Origin: RDXT01 sp033762375 | GTDB taxonomy: Bacteria > Bacteroidota > Bacteroidia > J057 | Length of the DNA: 64,000 nt | Direction: 5' to 3' | Assembly: GCA_033762375.1 (NCBI GenBank) | Contig: JANRLQ010000023.1 | Coordinates: 1 to 64,000 of the forward strand | Notes under the pieces: generated by a model | What the model was told of the DNA's origin: nothing | Seen by the model: only the letters and a program-made list of their open reading frames with translations | Database searches by the model: none | Part shown: positions 42,305-50,833 of the stretch, piece by piece | Position numbering within the stretch: position 1 is the first letter of the stretch | How the letters are laid out: each line of letters opens with the position of its first letter | Position numbers and translations under genes: made by a program

Positions 42305-43651
42305 ATGCAGACGCTCCGTGACCTTCAAGCTTCCCTTGCCTCATGGCTGCCGCTGAAACCAGAGGCTCAAGCCCTGCTGGACAAAAAAATCCGGCTGGAG
42401 CTCAACTTCAATTCTAATCATATTGAAGGAAACACCCTCACCTATGGCGAGACGGAGTTGCTACTGATCTTTGACAAGACCACCGGTAACCACGAGATGC
42501 GGGAGTATGAGGAGATGAAAGCCCACGATGTTGCATGGAAAATCGTCCAGCAATGGGCTCATGACCGGGAAAGGGATATAACGGAAGCTGACATTAAAAG
42601 CCTGCATGAGTTGCTGCTGGTGCGCCCATTTTGGAAGGAGGCAATCACACCGGAAGGTACTCCTACCCGCCGCCAGATAGCGATAGGTACGTACAAGGCA
42701 TATCCCAACTCTGTACGTCTCGCGAATGGTGAAATATTTGAATATGTATCGCCTGCTGAGACACCTGCCCGGATGCAGGAACTCATAGACTGGTACAGGT
42801 CCGCCGAAAGCGCAGGTGACCTGGATCCGGTAGCCCTTGCGGCTTTATTTCATTACAAATTTGTGCGGATCCATCCGTTTGATGATGGCAATGGACGTAT
42901 ATCCCGGCTGTTGATGAACTATATCCTGCTCCGGCATAATTATCCGCCGGTTATCATCAAGTCAGCGGCTAAAAAAGACTATCTTTTCGCCCTCAACCAA
43001 GCTGATACGGGTGATGAGGCGGCATTTGTCCGCTACGTTCAGGATCAGCTTTTGTGGAGTTATACCCTGTACCTGAAGGCCGCACAGGGCGAAAGCCTGG
43101 AAGAGCCGGATGATTTGGATAAGAAAATTCAGTTGCTAAAACGGAATTTATCTGGAAAAGAGGAGCAGGCAGTCAGGCGAAGCCCCGAGCGTCTCTATGC
43201 TTTATTTATAGAAGGTATTATACCCCTTCTCATTCAGATTGAAACTAAAATCGGGGTACTGGAAACGTTGTTTGATACCATAACCCCGCAGCTTACCTTT
43301 GAAAATGTGCCTATCCCCATGATGAAGGAGGGCTGGAGACTGGAGTTGCCTGAATGGTTTCGGACAAACCCATTACCAGATGATATTGATCAGCCACTTA
43401 TCGGGTTTCAATATAGGCTGAACCTAAGCGGCTTTAAGCACAATCTTAACCGCTCTTTTTTTTACCTTGGAGTCAGCTTTTCCTTTGAAAAATACGCTTT
43501 TACTGTAAATCAGCCTGATGGCTTGACGGCCCGGTATTCCTACAAGCCGACTGCTTTTAAGGATGCGGCTGGACAACTGGCCCATACATTCGTACAAAAA
43601 CTGGTGGATGAGATTGAGGAAGCGGCTTCTGATACTAAGTCCGGTCATTAA
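42305..43651 (+). CDS. Fic domain protein with self-inhibitory motif and long C-terminal extension
   Basis: Fic proteins usually transfer AMP from ATP to hydroxyl groups of target proteins. From ATG 42305 there are 448 residues. The inhibitory helix comes first: S37-NHI-E41-G42-N43, the (S/T)xxxE(G/N) motif of class II Fic enzymes, in which the Glu blocks ATP binding. The active loop is HPFDDGNGRISR with H190 as base. ETPARMQELIDWYRSAE is the family connector. Residues from about 270 to 448 form an extension (charged helix, then strands such as GFQYRLNLSGFKHNLNRSFFYLGVSFSFEKYAF) that I cannot match to a domain; it might bind the target or DNA. The 3' end overlaps the convergent membrane-protein gene by 17 bp. 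Confidence 0.9.
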   Translation: MQTLRDLQASLASWLPLKPEAQALLDKKIRLELNFNSNHIEGNTLTYGETELLLIFDKTTGNHEMREYEEMKAHDVAWKIVQQWAHDRERDITEADIKSLHELLLVRPFWKEAITPEGTPTRRQIAIGTYKAYPNSVRLANGEIFEYVSPAETPARMQELIDWYRSAESAGDLDPVALAALFHYKFVRIHPFDDGNGRISRLLMNYILLRHNYPPVIIKSAAKKDYLFALNQADTGDEAAFVRYVQDQLLWSYTLYLKAAQGESLEEPDDLDKKIQLLKRNLSGKEEQAVRRSPERLYALFIEGIIPLLIQIETKIGVLETLFDTITPQLTFENVPIPMMKEGWRLELPEWFRTNPLPDDIDQPLIGFQYRLNLSGFKHNLNRSFFYLGVSFSFEKYAFTVNQPDGLTARYSYKPTAFKDAAGQLAHTFVQKLVDEIEEAASDTKSGH

Positions 43652-44039
43652 CCATGTTATAAGCATTCCCCGACACCCGTAGCTCCCAATACACCAGCAC
43701 GCCGATAATACCCAGCTCCAGGGCAAAATAGACCTTGCCCAGCCCTGTGAGGGATGCATACAACCATACAACCAGTCCCAGGCTCAGGCACATATACAGC
43801 AGATTGGCAAAGGCAATGCCTGCCATCAGCCACCGCCAGTGACGTCCCGCCCAGCCGTAACAACAGGTGCCATAGACCGCTATCAGGACAGCGCAGATCC
43901 CAAGACCCTGTAGTACATCCTGCGGAAGGCCGATAACGCCTGTCATCAGGGGCAATATGAATCCCAGCATCAGGGCGCTGAACCAGGCTCCGAGACAGTC
44001 AATGAGAAAAAGTTGACGGGGGGTAGGGGAGAATACCAT
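43635..44039 (-). CDS. Small four-helix membrane protein
   Basis: Protein of 134 residues with four likely transmembrane helices: FLIDCLGAWFSALMLGFILPLM, GLGICAVLIAVYGTCCYGWAG, WLMAGIAFANLLYMCLSLGLVVWLYA and YFALELGIIGVLVYWELRV. The pattern is common in Bacteroidota and has no assigned function. Its end overlaps the fic gene. Confidence 0.65.
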   Translation of the reverse strand: MVFSPTPRQLFLIDCLGAWFSALMLGFILPLMTGVIGLPQDVLQGLGICAVLIAVYGTCCYGWAGRHWRWLMAGIAFANLLYMCLSLGLVVWLYASLTGLGKVYFALELGIIGVLVYWELRVSGNAYNMVNDRT

Positions 44040-44155
44040 AGGCCGTAGAGCACATTCTAATATGTATCCATAACATACGAAACGCCCTGCTGGTGGTTGT
44101 TAACTTTTATTTCCGATATTGGTACGGTTTAATGCACTCATACTATTCGCTCATC

Positions 44156-45613
44156 ATGACTATTTCGTATTTATCAGACCTCGGGCTGACGGATGTCAAT
44201 AGCTCGGTCGTGGCAGCGCATCAGGTTGCAGCTGACCAGGGTACTGCTTTGGCGGTGTTGGACCTTCAGCCTGATACCGAACTGGTCCTCCAGGCACCGG
44301 CCACCCTGACAGCTGTCGTCGTTAATCTGTACCACGAGCACCAGTTGTCAGTTGACCCTGCTTCAATGGCCGGGCTGCCGATGGTCGTATGCCTCTGGAC
44401 CACAACCCAATCCATCCCCCATCAGCAAATCCCGGCGCAGGCAGCCGCCGCCATTCATGCAGCGTGGGCAAGCCTGGGGGCTATGGCAGCCTTCTCACCC
44501 GAGACGGTAACGGTTGTCACACAGACCTATGGCGCGGGTGCAGAAGCGGCCGATGCCCCGGAAAAGAAAAAAATCCTCGGTTTGCTGGATGCCTTTGAGG
44601 GAGAAATTGTCCGCAATGAGATTCCGGCTCCCCGGCTCCTACAGGTGCAATATGCGGAAGACTCGTTGTCATTTGTGCCGCTCACGTCCACCGATGCCCT
44701 CCGGCAGGTGACAGTCTCAGGTGATCAGGTCACGGTACGTGCCCTGCTGCTGATCCACGGTACGGGGGGGGATGCAGAGATGGCGTTTAAAAAGCTGGTG
44801 GCACATCCGTATTTTCAAAAAACCTACGGGACGGATATTATAGCCTTTAATCATGCTAATATCCGGCCCTCTGTCCGGCAAAATGTCAGCGACCTGATCG
44901 GATTGCTTCAGGAGCTGAGCGCGGGCCGGCGGCTTACCCTGGAGGTGGACATCATCACCCGCAGCCGGGGCGGACTGGTGTTTTGTGAGCTGCTCCGGCA
45001 GCTTGTCGTGAATGCAGTTCCAGACCAACTGATCACCCTCCACATCCGTAAGGCCGTTATGGTCGCCCCACCCCTGCTGGGAACACCCGTAGCAGGCTTT
45101 GATCAGCTGCGACTGGATGCTCATGATGTGAGACAGCTCATAGATCAGTATGAACCCGCCGATATCCTCCTGGAGCTTCTGGGGGAGGTGATGTACAAAA
45201 AAATGTACTCCATGGTGGAGGTGATCCAGGACCAGTATCATGCGATGGAAGGGTTGCAGGCGATGCTTCCCGTAGTGCGGAATCCCTATCTTCAGGAGTT
45301 GCTGGCGGATATCGGCCCCTATGTCCGGGCGCATCAGGATGCCTGGTACAGCCTGGTAGCCCACTATACCCGGCCCGGTGCCGACAGCCGGATTCAGGCT
45401 ATTTTTGAAGGGGCAGATAATGATTATATCGTTCCGGTAGAAGGAGCCCGGGGGGGAGATGCCTGGGCATTGGCACCGGGACACTTTTTTACCTTCGCCT
45501 CCGCCAAAACCAGTCATCTGGGCTACTTCAAGCACAAAAATCGGGCGCAAAAACTCAGTCTGTTGCCGCAGGAGCTGGAGGTCAACCAGGTCGTGGACTG
45601 GCTGAAGGCGTGA
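44156..45613 (+). CDS. Alpha/beta-hydrolase-like protein of unknown family
   Basis: I do not recognise a named family with confidence. The 485-residue protein (ATG 44156; 44132 is an alternative) has no signal peptide. Residues 1-190 form a strand-rich N-terminal region with alanine/glutamine stretches. The rest looks like a serine hydrolase: VRALLLIHGTGGD (oxyanion loop), LEVDIITRSRGGLVFCELL, where TRSRGG replaces the usual GxSxGG nucleophile elbow, KAVMVAPPLLGTPVAG, EGADNDYIVPVEGARGG (candidate acid) and FASAKTSHLGYFKH (candidate histidine). So Ser, Asp and His are all available. A lipase- or esterase-like role, or a protein-regulating one, is possible. Confidence 0.7.
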   Translation: MTISYLSDLGLTDVNSSVVAAHQVAADQGTALAVLDLQPDTELVLQAPATLTAVVVNLYHEHQLSVDPASMAGLPMVVCLWTTTQSIPHQQIPAQAAAAIHAAWASLGAMAAFSPETVTVVTQTYGAGAEAADAPEKKKILGLLDAFEGEIVRNEIPAPRLLQVQYAEDSLSFVPLTSTDALRQVTVSGDQVTVRALLLIHGTGGDAEMAFKKLVAHPYFQKTYGTDIIAFNHANIRPSVRQNVSDLIGLLQELSAGRRLTLEVDIITRSRGGLVFCELLRQLVVNAVPDQLITLHIRKAVMVAPPLLGTPVAGFDQLRLDAHDVRQLIDQYEPADILLELLGEVMYKKMYSMVEVIQDQYHAMEGLQAMLPVVRNPYLQELLADIGPYVRAHQDAWYSLVAHYTRPGADSRIQAIFEGADNDYIVPVEGARGGDAWALAPGHFFTFASAKTSHLGYFKHKNRAQKLSLLPQELEVNQVVDWLKA

Positions 45614-45644
45614 GCCGGATATTCTCTTCGTATATCATCATGCA

Positions 45645-45674
45645 CTACAGGCCGGGCATATGCCCGGCCTGTAG
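45645..45674. terminator. Perfect 30-bp palindrome between convergent genes
   Basis: Left arm CTACAGGCCGGGCAT is the exact reverse complement of the right arm (45660-45674), with no spacer. It lies between the convergent hydrolase-like and T9SS genes; in RNA the centre opens to a small loop. No T-run. Confidence 0.7.
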
Positions 45675-45695
45675 CAATCTGCGATCAGCGACTAC

Positions 45696-47564
45696 TCACC
45701 ATTTTACTACCTGCTGGCGCAGCACACCGCCCGGCAGGTATATCTGGAGCAGGTACAGGCCTGTCGGCAGGGCACTCAGGTCCAGGGTATGATCCAGGTG
45801 GAGACCCTGCTGCACTGTATGGGTCATCAACGTGCGGCCAGCCAGGTCCACCACGGTAATCCCGGCGGCGGCAGGTTGGCGGAGGTCCAGCATTATATGA
45901 AGCAGGTTTTGCGTAGGATTAGGATATACTTCCCATCCGGCGACCAGGTCTGTGAGCGCATCCAGCCCCGCCACAATAATAGACAGGGTGGGAGAAGGTA
46001 AAGAGCGGCAGCCACTGGCATTGGAAACGGCGACACAGTAATAATCACCGGAGCCGACGGCCGTCCATACCGCACCACTACCCTGAAGGATTCCGCCTTT
46101 GTACCACTCGTAGGTATAGCCTGGATTAGGAGCTGCGACCAGCAGGGTATTATTGCCATTAAAAGCAATGCTGGGCGGCAGGATCAGGATTTCGGAGATG
46201 GTGACAGGGGCGGTACTGTTTTCGCAGAAGCTGGTACGGCTGATCAGGGAGGCCTCGTATACGCCCGGGGCATTCACCACGAGGAGGGTATCCGTAGCAC
46301 CGGAGATGGGGCTTCCATTGCGGAGCCACTGTACCGAGTCAGCAGTGATGACAGCCAGGGTCAGGCTGGTACCGGCGCAGTAGGTGAGTGAGTCAGCCGG
46401 GAGCGTATCTCCGGCCAATACAATCGGAGCCACCTGCGGCAGGGGGCTGATCACAAAGGTATCACTGCACGTGATGGTCTGGATCGGGCGGTCTATGGTG
46501 AAAGTCACACTAAGTCCCCCGGAAGTCACAGGTATCATACCGGTACCCGTGGGAGGGATGGTGAGTGTCAGGGCTGATCCGGAGCCAATGGCACCCGAAG
46601 CACAACCCTGGTCATTCAGGACAGCATCTTCATCCCATACCTGAAGTTCGTACACGCCATTTTGCAAAAAAATCCCGCTGATACCTGTATTCAGGGGCAG
46701 GCTGGCCCCGCCATTGTTCACAGGGGAGGCCGATGTATTAATCAGCTCCGCGCCGCTGGGATCCTTGAGGATCCAGTACAGATCTCCGGCACTGCCGATA
46801 TCGCCACAGTTGACGGTATTGATGGTGACGCCGTTGAGGATATATCCTACGGTGTCTATTGTCGTCTGATACTGAACGGTATAGGTGCCTGGATCCGTGA
46901 GGAACTGATCCGTAGGGTTTTCGTCAGCCGTGGTGTATGAAAATCCATTGTCACCGGTTACCTGCCACTGGTAGGTGATGCCGGCAGCGCCTCCTGACGG
47001 GAGGTTGTTGGTGAGGGACAGCACGGAGGGCTCACAATTGGAGCTCAGGGAAAGGGTATAACAGTTTCCGGTAAACTGACACGGTGTCACGGTAAAAGGT
47101 ACCTCGTAGGTAAAGTTGGTCGGGGTCAGGGTACCAAAAACAATCACATTGGCCGTGAGGCGTACCTTGAGGACATAAGAAGCGGGCACTGTAGGGGTCC
47201 CGGACAGCCGGATACAGCCGATCGTATCTGCCTGGGCGCTGTCGGGGTGGGTGATGTACTCACAGGCCGGAGCTGCATTACATTCCCAGGTCATCCCCTG
47301 CGGCAGGTCATCTACGGTATTGATGGTGAAGGAGTTGAACGGAAACGTGAAAGGTACTCCGCCAATATTGGTGGTAGTGTCCCGGGGCAGGATAAAGGTC
47401 ACATCCTGCAGAAAGTACTGGCATCCGATGCCGTTTTCGAGGGAGTCGGGGTATATCCCGGGCGGCAGACCGTTAAAAGGCCCGGGTGCGCACTGGGCGT
47501 GCAGGGAGAAAGTAGCGGTGATCAGCCAGCCGCCAACCAGGAGTCGGGTAATACATGAGGTCAT
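45696..47564 (-). CDS. T9SS-secreted multi-domain adhesin-like protein
   Basis: Secreted protein of 622 residues. Signal peptide from ATG 47564 (MTSCITRLLVGGWLITATFSLHAQ); the frame is open upstream but has no better start. The mature part is made of beta-sandwich modules rich in T, S, N and G with paired cysteines (QFTGNCYTLSLSSNCEPSVLSLTN; ITYQWQVTGDNGF; SLTYCAGTSLTLAVITADSVQWLRNGSPISGAT; TYEWYKGGILQGSGAVWTAV), like Ig/PKD-type repeats. The last 80 residues are a T9SS type A sorting domain: WEVYPNPTQNLLHIML ... GITVVDLAGRTLMTHT ... LSALPTGLYLLQIYLPGG. It would be exported and anchored or released by the T9SS; ligand unknown. Confidence 0.88.
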   Translation of the reverse strand: MTSCITRLLVGGWLITATFSLHAQCAPGPFNGLPPGIYPDSLENGIGCQYFLQDVTFILPRDTTTNIGGVPFTFPFNSFTINTVDDLPQGMTWECNAAPACEYITHPDSAQADTIGCIRLSGTPTVPASYVLKVRLTANVIVFGTLTPTNFTYEVPFTVTPCQFTGNCYTLSLSSNCEPSVLSLTNNLPSGGAAGITYQWQVTGDNGFSYTTADENPTDQFLTDPGTYTVQYQTTIDTVGYILNGVTINTVNCGDIGSAGDLYWILKDPSGAELINTSASPVNNGGASLPLNTGISGIFLQNGVYELQVWDEDAVLNDQGCASGAIGSGSALTLTIPPTGTGMIPVTSGGLSVTFTIDRPIQTITCSDTFVISPLPQVAPIVLAGDTLPADSLTYCAGTSLTLAVITADSVQWLRNGSPISGATDTLLVVNAPGVYEASLISRTSFCENSTAPVTISEILILPPSIAFNGNNTLLVAAPNPGYTYEWYKGGILQGSGAVWTAVGSGDYYCVAVSNASGCRSLPSPTLSIIVAGLDALTDLVAGWEVYPNPTQNLLHIMLDLRQPAAAGITVVDLAGRTLMTHTVQQGLHLDHTLDLSALPTGLYLLQIYLPGGVLRQQVVKW

Positions 47565-47711
47565 AGTCCTGAAAATGAAGGTATGTGGGGTGAAACCTAC
47601 AATCGCCGGATACATTGTGCCCGGAAAAATAGCTGGGAAAAGCTGTTGTATCACCGGCAGGGTTTGAGGATCCGGCAGCGGAGATTTGGATATAACTGGA
47701 ACAGCGGTTAA

Positions 47712-48767
47712 TTATTGTCCTGGCTTTGATGAATTGCGAAGCGCCGTGACAAGTTCCCGTGCCATACCCGGCCCTGCATATACAAATCCTGTGTAAACCT
47801 GGATCAACTCAGCTCCTGCTGCCATCCGTGCCTGTGCGTCTGCCCCTGTCATGATCCCGCCCACACCGATCAGGGAAAGTTGGCCCTTGGTTTTGGTCCG
47901 GATCGTTGTCAGTACAGCTTCTGCCCGGGTCCGCACCGGGCGTCCGCTCAGGCCACCCGCCCCAATCGCTGTTACCGCTGCTGCGGGCGTGTCGAGACCC
48001 TCCCGGCTGATGGTGGTATTGGTTGCGATGATGCCAGCCAACCCTGTCGCCTGTGTGACAGCGACAATATCGTCGAGTTGGCCCTCGGTCAGGTCTGGTG
48101 CGATCTTGAGCAGGATCGGCAGCGGCTTGGGGCGTGCCTGGTTGGCGGCCTGGAGGGTCGTCAGGATATGGGTGAGTGGCTCTTTCTCCTGGAGCGTGCG
48201 GAGCCCCGGTGTATTGGGAGAGCTGACATTCACTACGATATAGTCCACATAGTCGGCCAGTTTTTCAAAACAAGTCAGGTAGTCCTGAGCTGCCCCGGCA
48301 TCAGGGGTATCCTTGTTTTTGCCGATATTGGCACCTACGATCAGATCGCCTTTGTCGAGATTTCGGAGGCGGGCTGCCAGCGCATCGGCACCGGCATTGT
48401 TGAACCCCATGCGGTTGATGACGGCCTGATCCGCCGGCAGGCGAAATAACCTCGGGGTAGGATTCCCGGGCTGGGGGCGGGGGGTCACAGTCCCTACCTC
48501 CACAAATCCAAACCCCAGCAGCCGCCAGTGCGCCGTCAGAAGGCCGTTTTTGTCAAATCCTGCTGCGAGCCCCACTGGATTGGGAAACCGCAGCCCAAAG
48601 GCGGTCACCGGCAGGTCCGGTGTACGCCGGGCGTATAACCAGTGCAGCAATGCCCTGCCCGGTGCTGTCCTGCATACCTGCTCCAGGAGATAAAACGTCA
48701 TATAATGAACCCGCTCCGGGTCCACAAGAAACAGGAGCGGGCGTATCAGGCTGCGATAAAGATTCAC
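47712..48767 (-). CDS. pyrD: Dihydroorotate dehydrogenase (quinone), class 2
   Basis: Membrane-associated FMN enzyme that oxidises dihydroorotate to orotate with a quinone acceptor in pyrimidine synthesis. The N-terminal amphipathic segment (MNLYRSLIRPLLFLVDPERVHYMTF) is the class 2 membrane-binding helix pair. FMN and substrate motifs: NPVGLAAGFDKNG, GFGFVEVGTVTPRPQPGNPTPR, NRMGFNN, IVVNVSSPNTPGLR (Ser base), LLKIAPDLTE, IATNTTISR, GAGGLSGRPV and LIGVGGI. Length 351 is normal. Confidence 0.96.
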   Translation of the reverse strand: MNLYRSLIRPLLFLVDPERVHYMTFYLLEQVCRTAPGRALLHWLYARRTPDLPVTAFGLRFPNPVGLAAGFDKNGLLTAHWRLLGFGFVEVGTVTPRPQPGNPTPRLFRLPADQAVINRMGFNNAGADALAARLRNLDKGDLIVGANIGKNKDTPDAGAAQDYLTCFEKLADYVDYIVVNVSSPNTPGLRTLQEKEPLTHILTTLQAANQARPKPLPILLKIAPDLTEGQLDDIVAVTQATGLAGIIATNTTISREGLDTPAAAVTAIGAGGLSGRPVRTRAEAVLTTIRTKTKGQLSLIGVGGIMTGADAQARMAAGAELIQVYTGFVYAGPGMARELVTALRNSSKPGQ

Positions 48768-48779
48768 GGACGTATGAGG

Positions 48780-49505
48780 TTATTTCGCATTATACCGGGT
48801 AGCGGCAGCATCCCAGTTGATGATGGCGTAGTAGGCATTGATATAATCAGCCCGCTTGTTTTGGTACTTGAGGTAATAGGCATGTTCCCACACATCCAGC
48901 CCGAGGATCGGCTTGCCCGGTTCCTTGGCCAGTTGGGTCATGAGCGGGTTGTCCTGATTAGGGGTGGTGGTAATAAAAAGTTTGCCGCTGGGATCCGCGC
49001 AGAGCCAGGCCCAGCCGGAGCCAAAAACAGAGGTTGCCGCTGCGGTAAATTTTTTCTTAAACTCATCCAGGGTTCCAAAAGCAGCCAGGAGTGCATCCCG
49101 CAGGGTACCTGCCGGTGCCGTGGCTCCACCGGGGGCAATGGAGGTCCAAAACAGCGAATGGTTGTAGTGGCCGCCGCCGTGGTTGCGGATAGCAGCATCA
49201 GCCGCCGTGACCTTGGGCATCATGGCCTCCAGGGACTGATCAGCCCAGGCGGGTGTGGCCTTGATGGCCTCATTAAGTTTGGAGACGTACGCGGCATGGT
49301 GCCGGTCGTGGTGGATCTCCATCGTCATCGCATCAATATGGGGCTCCAGCGCCGTGAAGGCGTATCCGAGCGCAGGCAGGGTAAAAACACCGTCCGTAGG
49401 CATGATCCCTGTCAGCTTGAGAGAGGGCGTGCAGGCAAAAAGCGGGTCCACGAGGGTGGCGGCTACCATCAGGCTGCCCGCCTTGAGAAATTCACGTTTT
49501 TCCAT
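48780..49505 (-). CDS. Exported superoxide dismutase, Mn-type, lipoprotein-like
   Basis: Fe/Mn-family superoxide dismutase, 241 residues from ATG 49505. The metal ligands are present: HHDRHHAAYV region, NHGGGHYNHSLFW, and D..H in GLDVWEHAYYLKYQNKRADYI. NQDNPLM and GLDVWEH favour manganese over iron. Unlike cytoplasmic enzymes it begins MEKREFLKAGSLMVAATLVDPLFACTPS: a KR-FLK stretch resembling a twin-arginine-like signal and a cysteine after LFA like a lipobox. So it is likely periplasmic or lipid-anchored. It groups with two thioredoxin-fold genes upstream on the same strand. Confidence 0.9.
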   Translation of the reverse strand: MEKREFLKAGSLMVAATLVDPLFACTPSLKLTGIMPTDGVFTLPALGYAFTALEPHIDAMTMEIHHDRHHAAYVSKLNEAIKATPAWADQSLEAMMPKVTAADAAIRNHGGGHYNHSLFWTSIAPGGATAPAGTLRDALLAAFGTLDEFKKKFTAAATSVFGSGWAWLCADPSGKLFITTTPNQDNPLMTQLAKEPGKPILGLDVWEHAYYLKYQNKRADYINAYYAIINWDAAATRYNAK

Positions 49506-49619
49506 GAGAGTTTGGGTTTGGGGCCAATGAACACCGTCGCTCAAAGATAGGTTTTCGGGGTATAGGAATCAACGTACTGCGATAGATTTGAAGGTGAATC
49601 CTGAGGCGGTGGCCTGCAA

Positions 49620-49655
49620 CAAAAAAACCGCCAGCACAGGTGCGGACGGTTTAGG
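49620..49655 (-). terminator. Terminator after the redoxin gene
   Basis: On the minus strand an 11-position stem with two mismatches (ACCG..GCAC / GTGC..CGGT) is followed by a T-run (A7 on the plus strand, about 49621-49627), about 25 bp past the redoxin stop. Confidence 0.55.
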
Positions 49656-49677
49656 GTTGCGTGCCTTGTTTCAGCGG

Positions 49678-50289
49678 CTATTGTCCCGACACGGTGCCGA
49701 TCCAGCGGATGTTACACCCGCTGGGAGGGGTGCTGGGGGTATCAGGTTTTTTGCCGGCGAGGAGATTTTCCAGGGTATTCTGGAGATAATTGGCCTTAAT
49801 GGCGTTTTCGTCCAGGGGGTTATCGTCTATTTTGCCCCGGTATGCCACCTCAAATTGTTTGTTGCGGGGGATCAGCACCACTACTTCCGGGTTTTTGGTC
49901 GCCTTAAACTGCTTGGCTACCTGCTGGGTTTCGTCCTTGAGGTAGGGAAACCTGAGTGACAGCACCTCGCCCATGCGGGCAGCGGTTTCCAGTTGGCTTA
50001 TGCTCGGGTCATTGCTATTGATAGCGACAAAAGCGACACCTTTAGGGCCATATTTCTCATGCAGGGCGTTGAGGCGTGTGCCGTATTTGGTGGCCCAGGA
50101 GCAATTGGAGCTGGTAAATATCACCACGACCACCTGGCTGTCTGCCCATGCGGAGAGCGTATAGACCTTGCCAGTCTCGTCCTTCAGGCTGAAATCGGGC
50201 ACCGTCTCTGCTTGCTGGGCAGCCAACGGGCGGGCCAGCAGGAGCCCGGCGAGCAGCCCCATCAACCATATCCATGCGAGTTTTGACAT
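49678..50289 (-). CDS. Redoxin-family thiol protein, exported
   Basis: AhpC/TSA-type thioredoxin-fold protein, 203 residues with a signal peptide (MSKLAWIWLMGLLAGLLLARPLAAQQ). VPDFSLKDETGKVYTLSAW starts the fold. The active site is VVVVIFTSSNCSWATKYGTRL: a single peroxidatic-type cysteine with no CxxC partner. A second cysteine sits at the C-terminus in PPSGCNIRWIG, a position that could serve for resolution. It probably reduces peroxides or handles periplasmic thiols, next to an exported SOD and a CxxC thioredoxin. Confidence 0.82.
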   Translation of the reverse strand: MSKLAWIWLMGLLAGLLLARPLAAQQAETVPDFSLKDETGKVYTLSAWADSQVVVVIFTSSNCSWATKYGTRLNALHEKYGPKGVAFVAINSNDPSISQLETAARMGEVLSLRFPYLKDETQQVAKQFKATKNPEVVVLIPRNKQFEVAYRGKIDDNPLDENAIKANYLQNTLENLLAGKKPDTPSTPPSGCNIRWIGTVSGQ

Positions 50290-50317
50290 ACGAGAATTAT
50301 TAAGAGCCCAAACTACC

Positions 50318-50833
50318 TCAGCGTCCAAAAGTCAGGTCATGGTTGATGATCATTTCTACTTCCTTTTCACTGGTAATACCCGTCACCTCCACCAGACGCC
50401 CATCCTGGGCATAGAGCAGGTTGAGCGGGACACTCCGGTCCCAGTCAGGGTAATACCGCCGGATAAATGGCTCTGCCTGGGCCAGTCCCAGCCGGTACGT
50501 AGGCTGATCCACCCGCAGGCGCTGCAAAAAAGAAGCCACTACCCCTGTCTCTACCTCGGGCTCATCCAGCGATACGAGGATCAGTTGCACCGGACTCTCC
50601 GGCTTATGGCTGACAGACAGAAGCTCCGGCATCTCTTTAACGCAGGGCTTACAGTAGGTAGTATAAAAATTGACCAGGACGTAAGACTTGCCGGATTGCC
50701 GAACCATATCTGTAAGACGGGCCGTGTCGGTCTCGGTCACCAGGGAGGCTGTACCCGTATTTGACTGAGGTGCCTTACATGCGGGCGCAGTAAGTAAGGA
50801 TAAAATCAGGGTGCAGGTGATAGCTGACTTCAT
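50318..50833 (-). CDS. TlpA-like thioredoxin lipoprotein
   Basis: Periplasmic thiol-disulfide oxidoreductase, 171 residues from ATG 50833. The signal MKSAITCTLILSLLTAPACKAP has a lipobox-like APAC. The thioredoxin fold shows VLVNFYTTYCKPCVKEMPELL with the CKPC redox pair, then VQLILVSLDEPEV and VPLNLLYAQDGRLVEVTG (the cis-Pro loop). It likely keeps exported proteins or the neighbouring redoxin reduced. The 5' end overlaps the PPTase 3' end by 59 bp. Confidence 0.87.
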   Translation of the reverse strand: MKSAITCTLILSLLTAPACKAPQSNTGTASLVTETDTARLTDMVRQSGKSYVLVNFYTTYCKPCVKEMPELLSVSHKPESPVQLILVSLDEPEVETGVVASFLQRLRVDQPTYRLGLAQAEPFIRRYYPDWDRSVPLNLLYAQDGRLVEVTGITSEKEVEMIINHDLTFGR

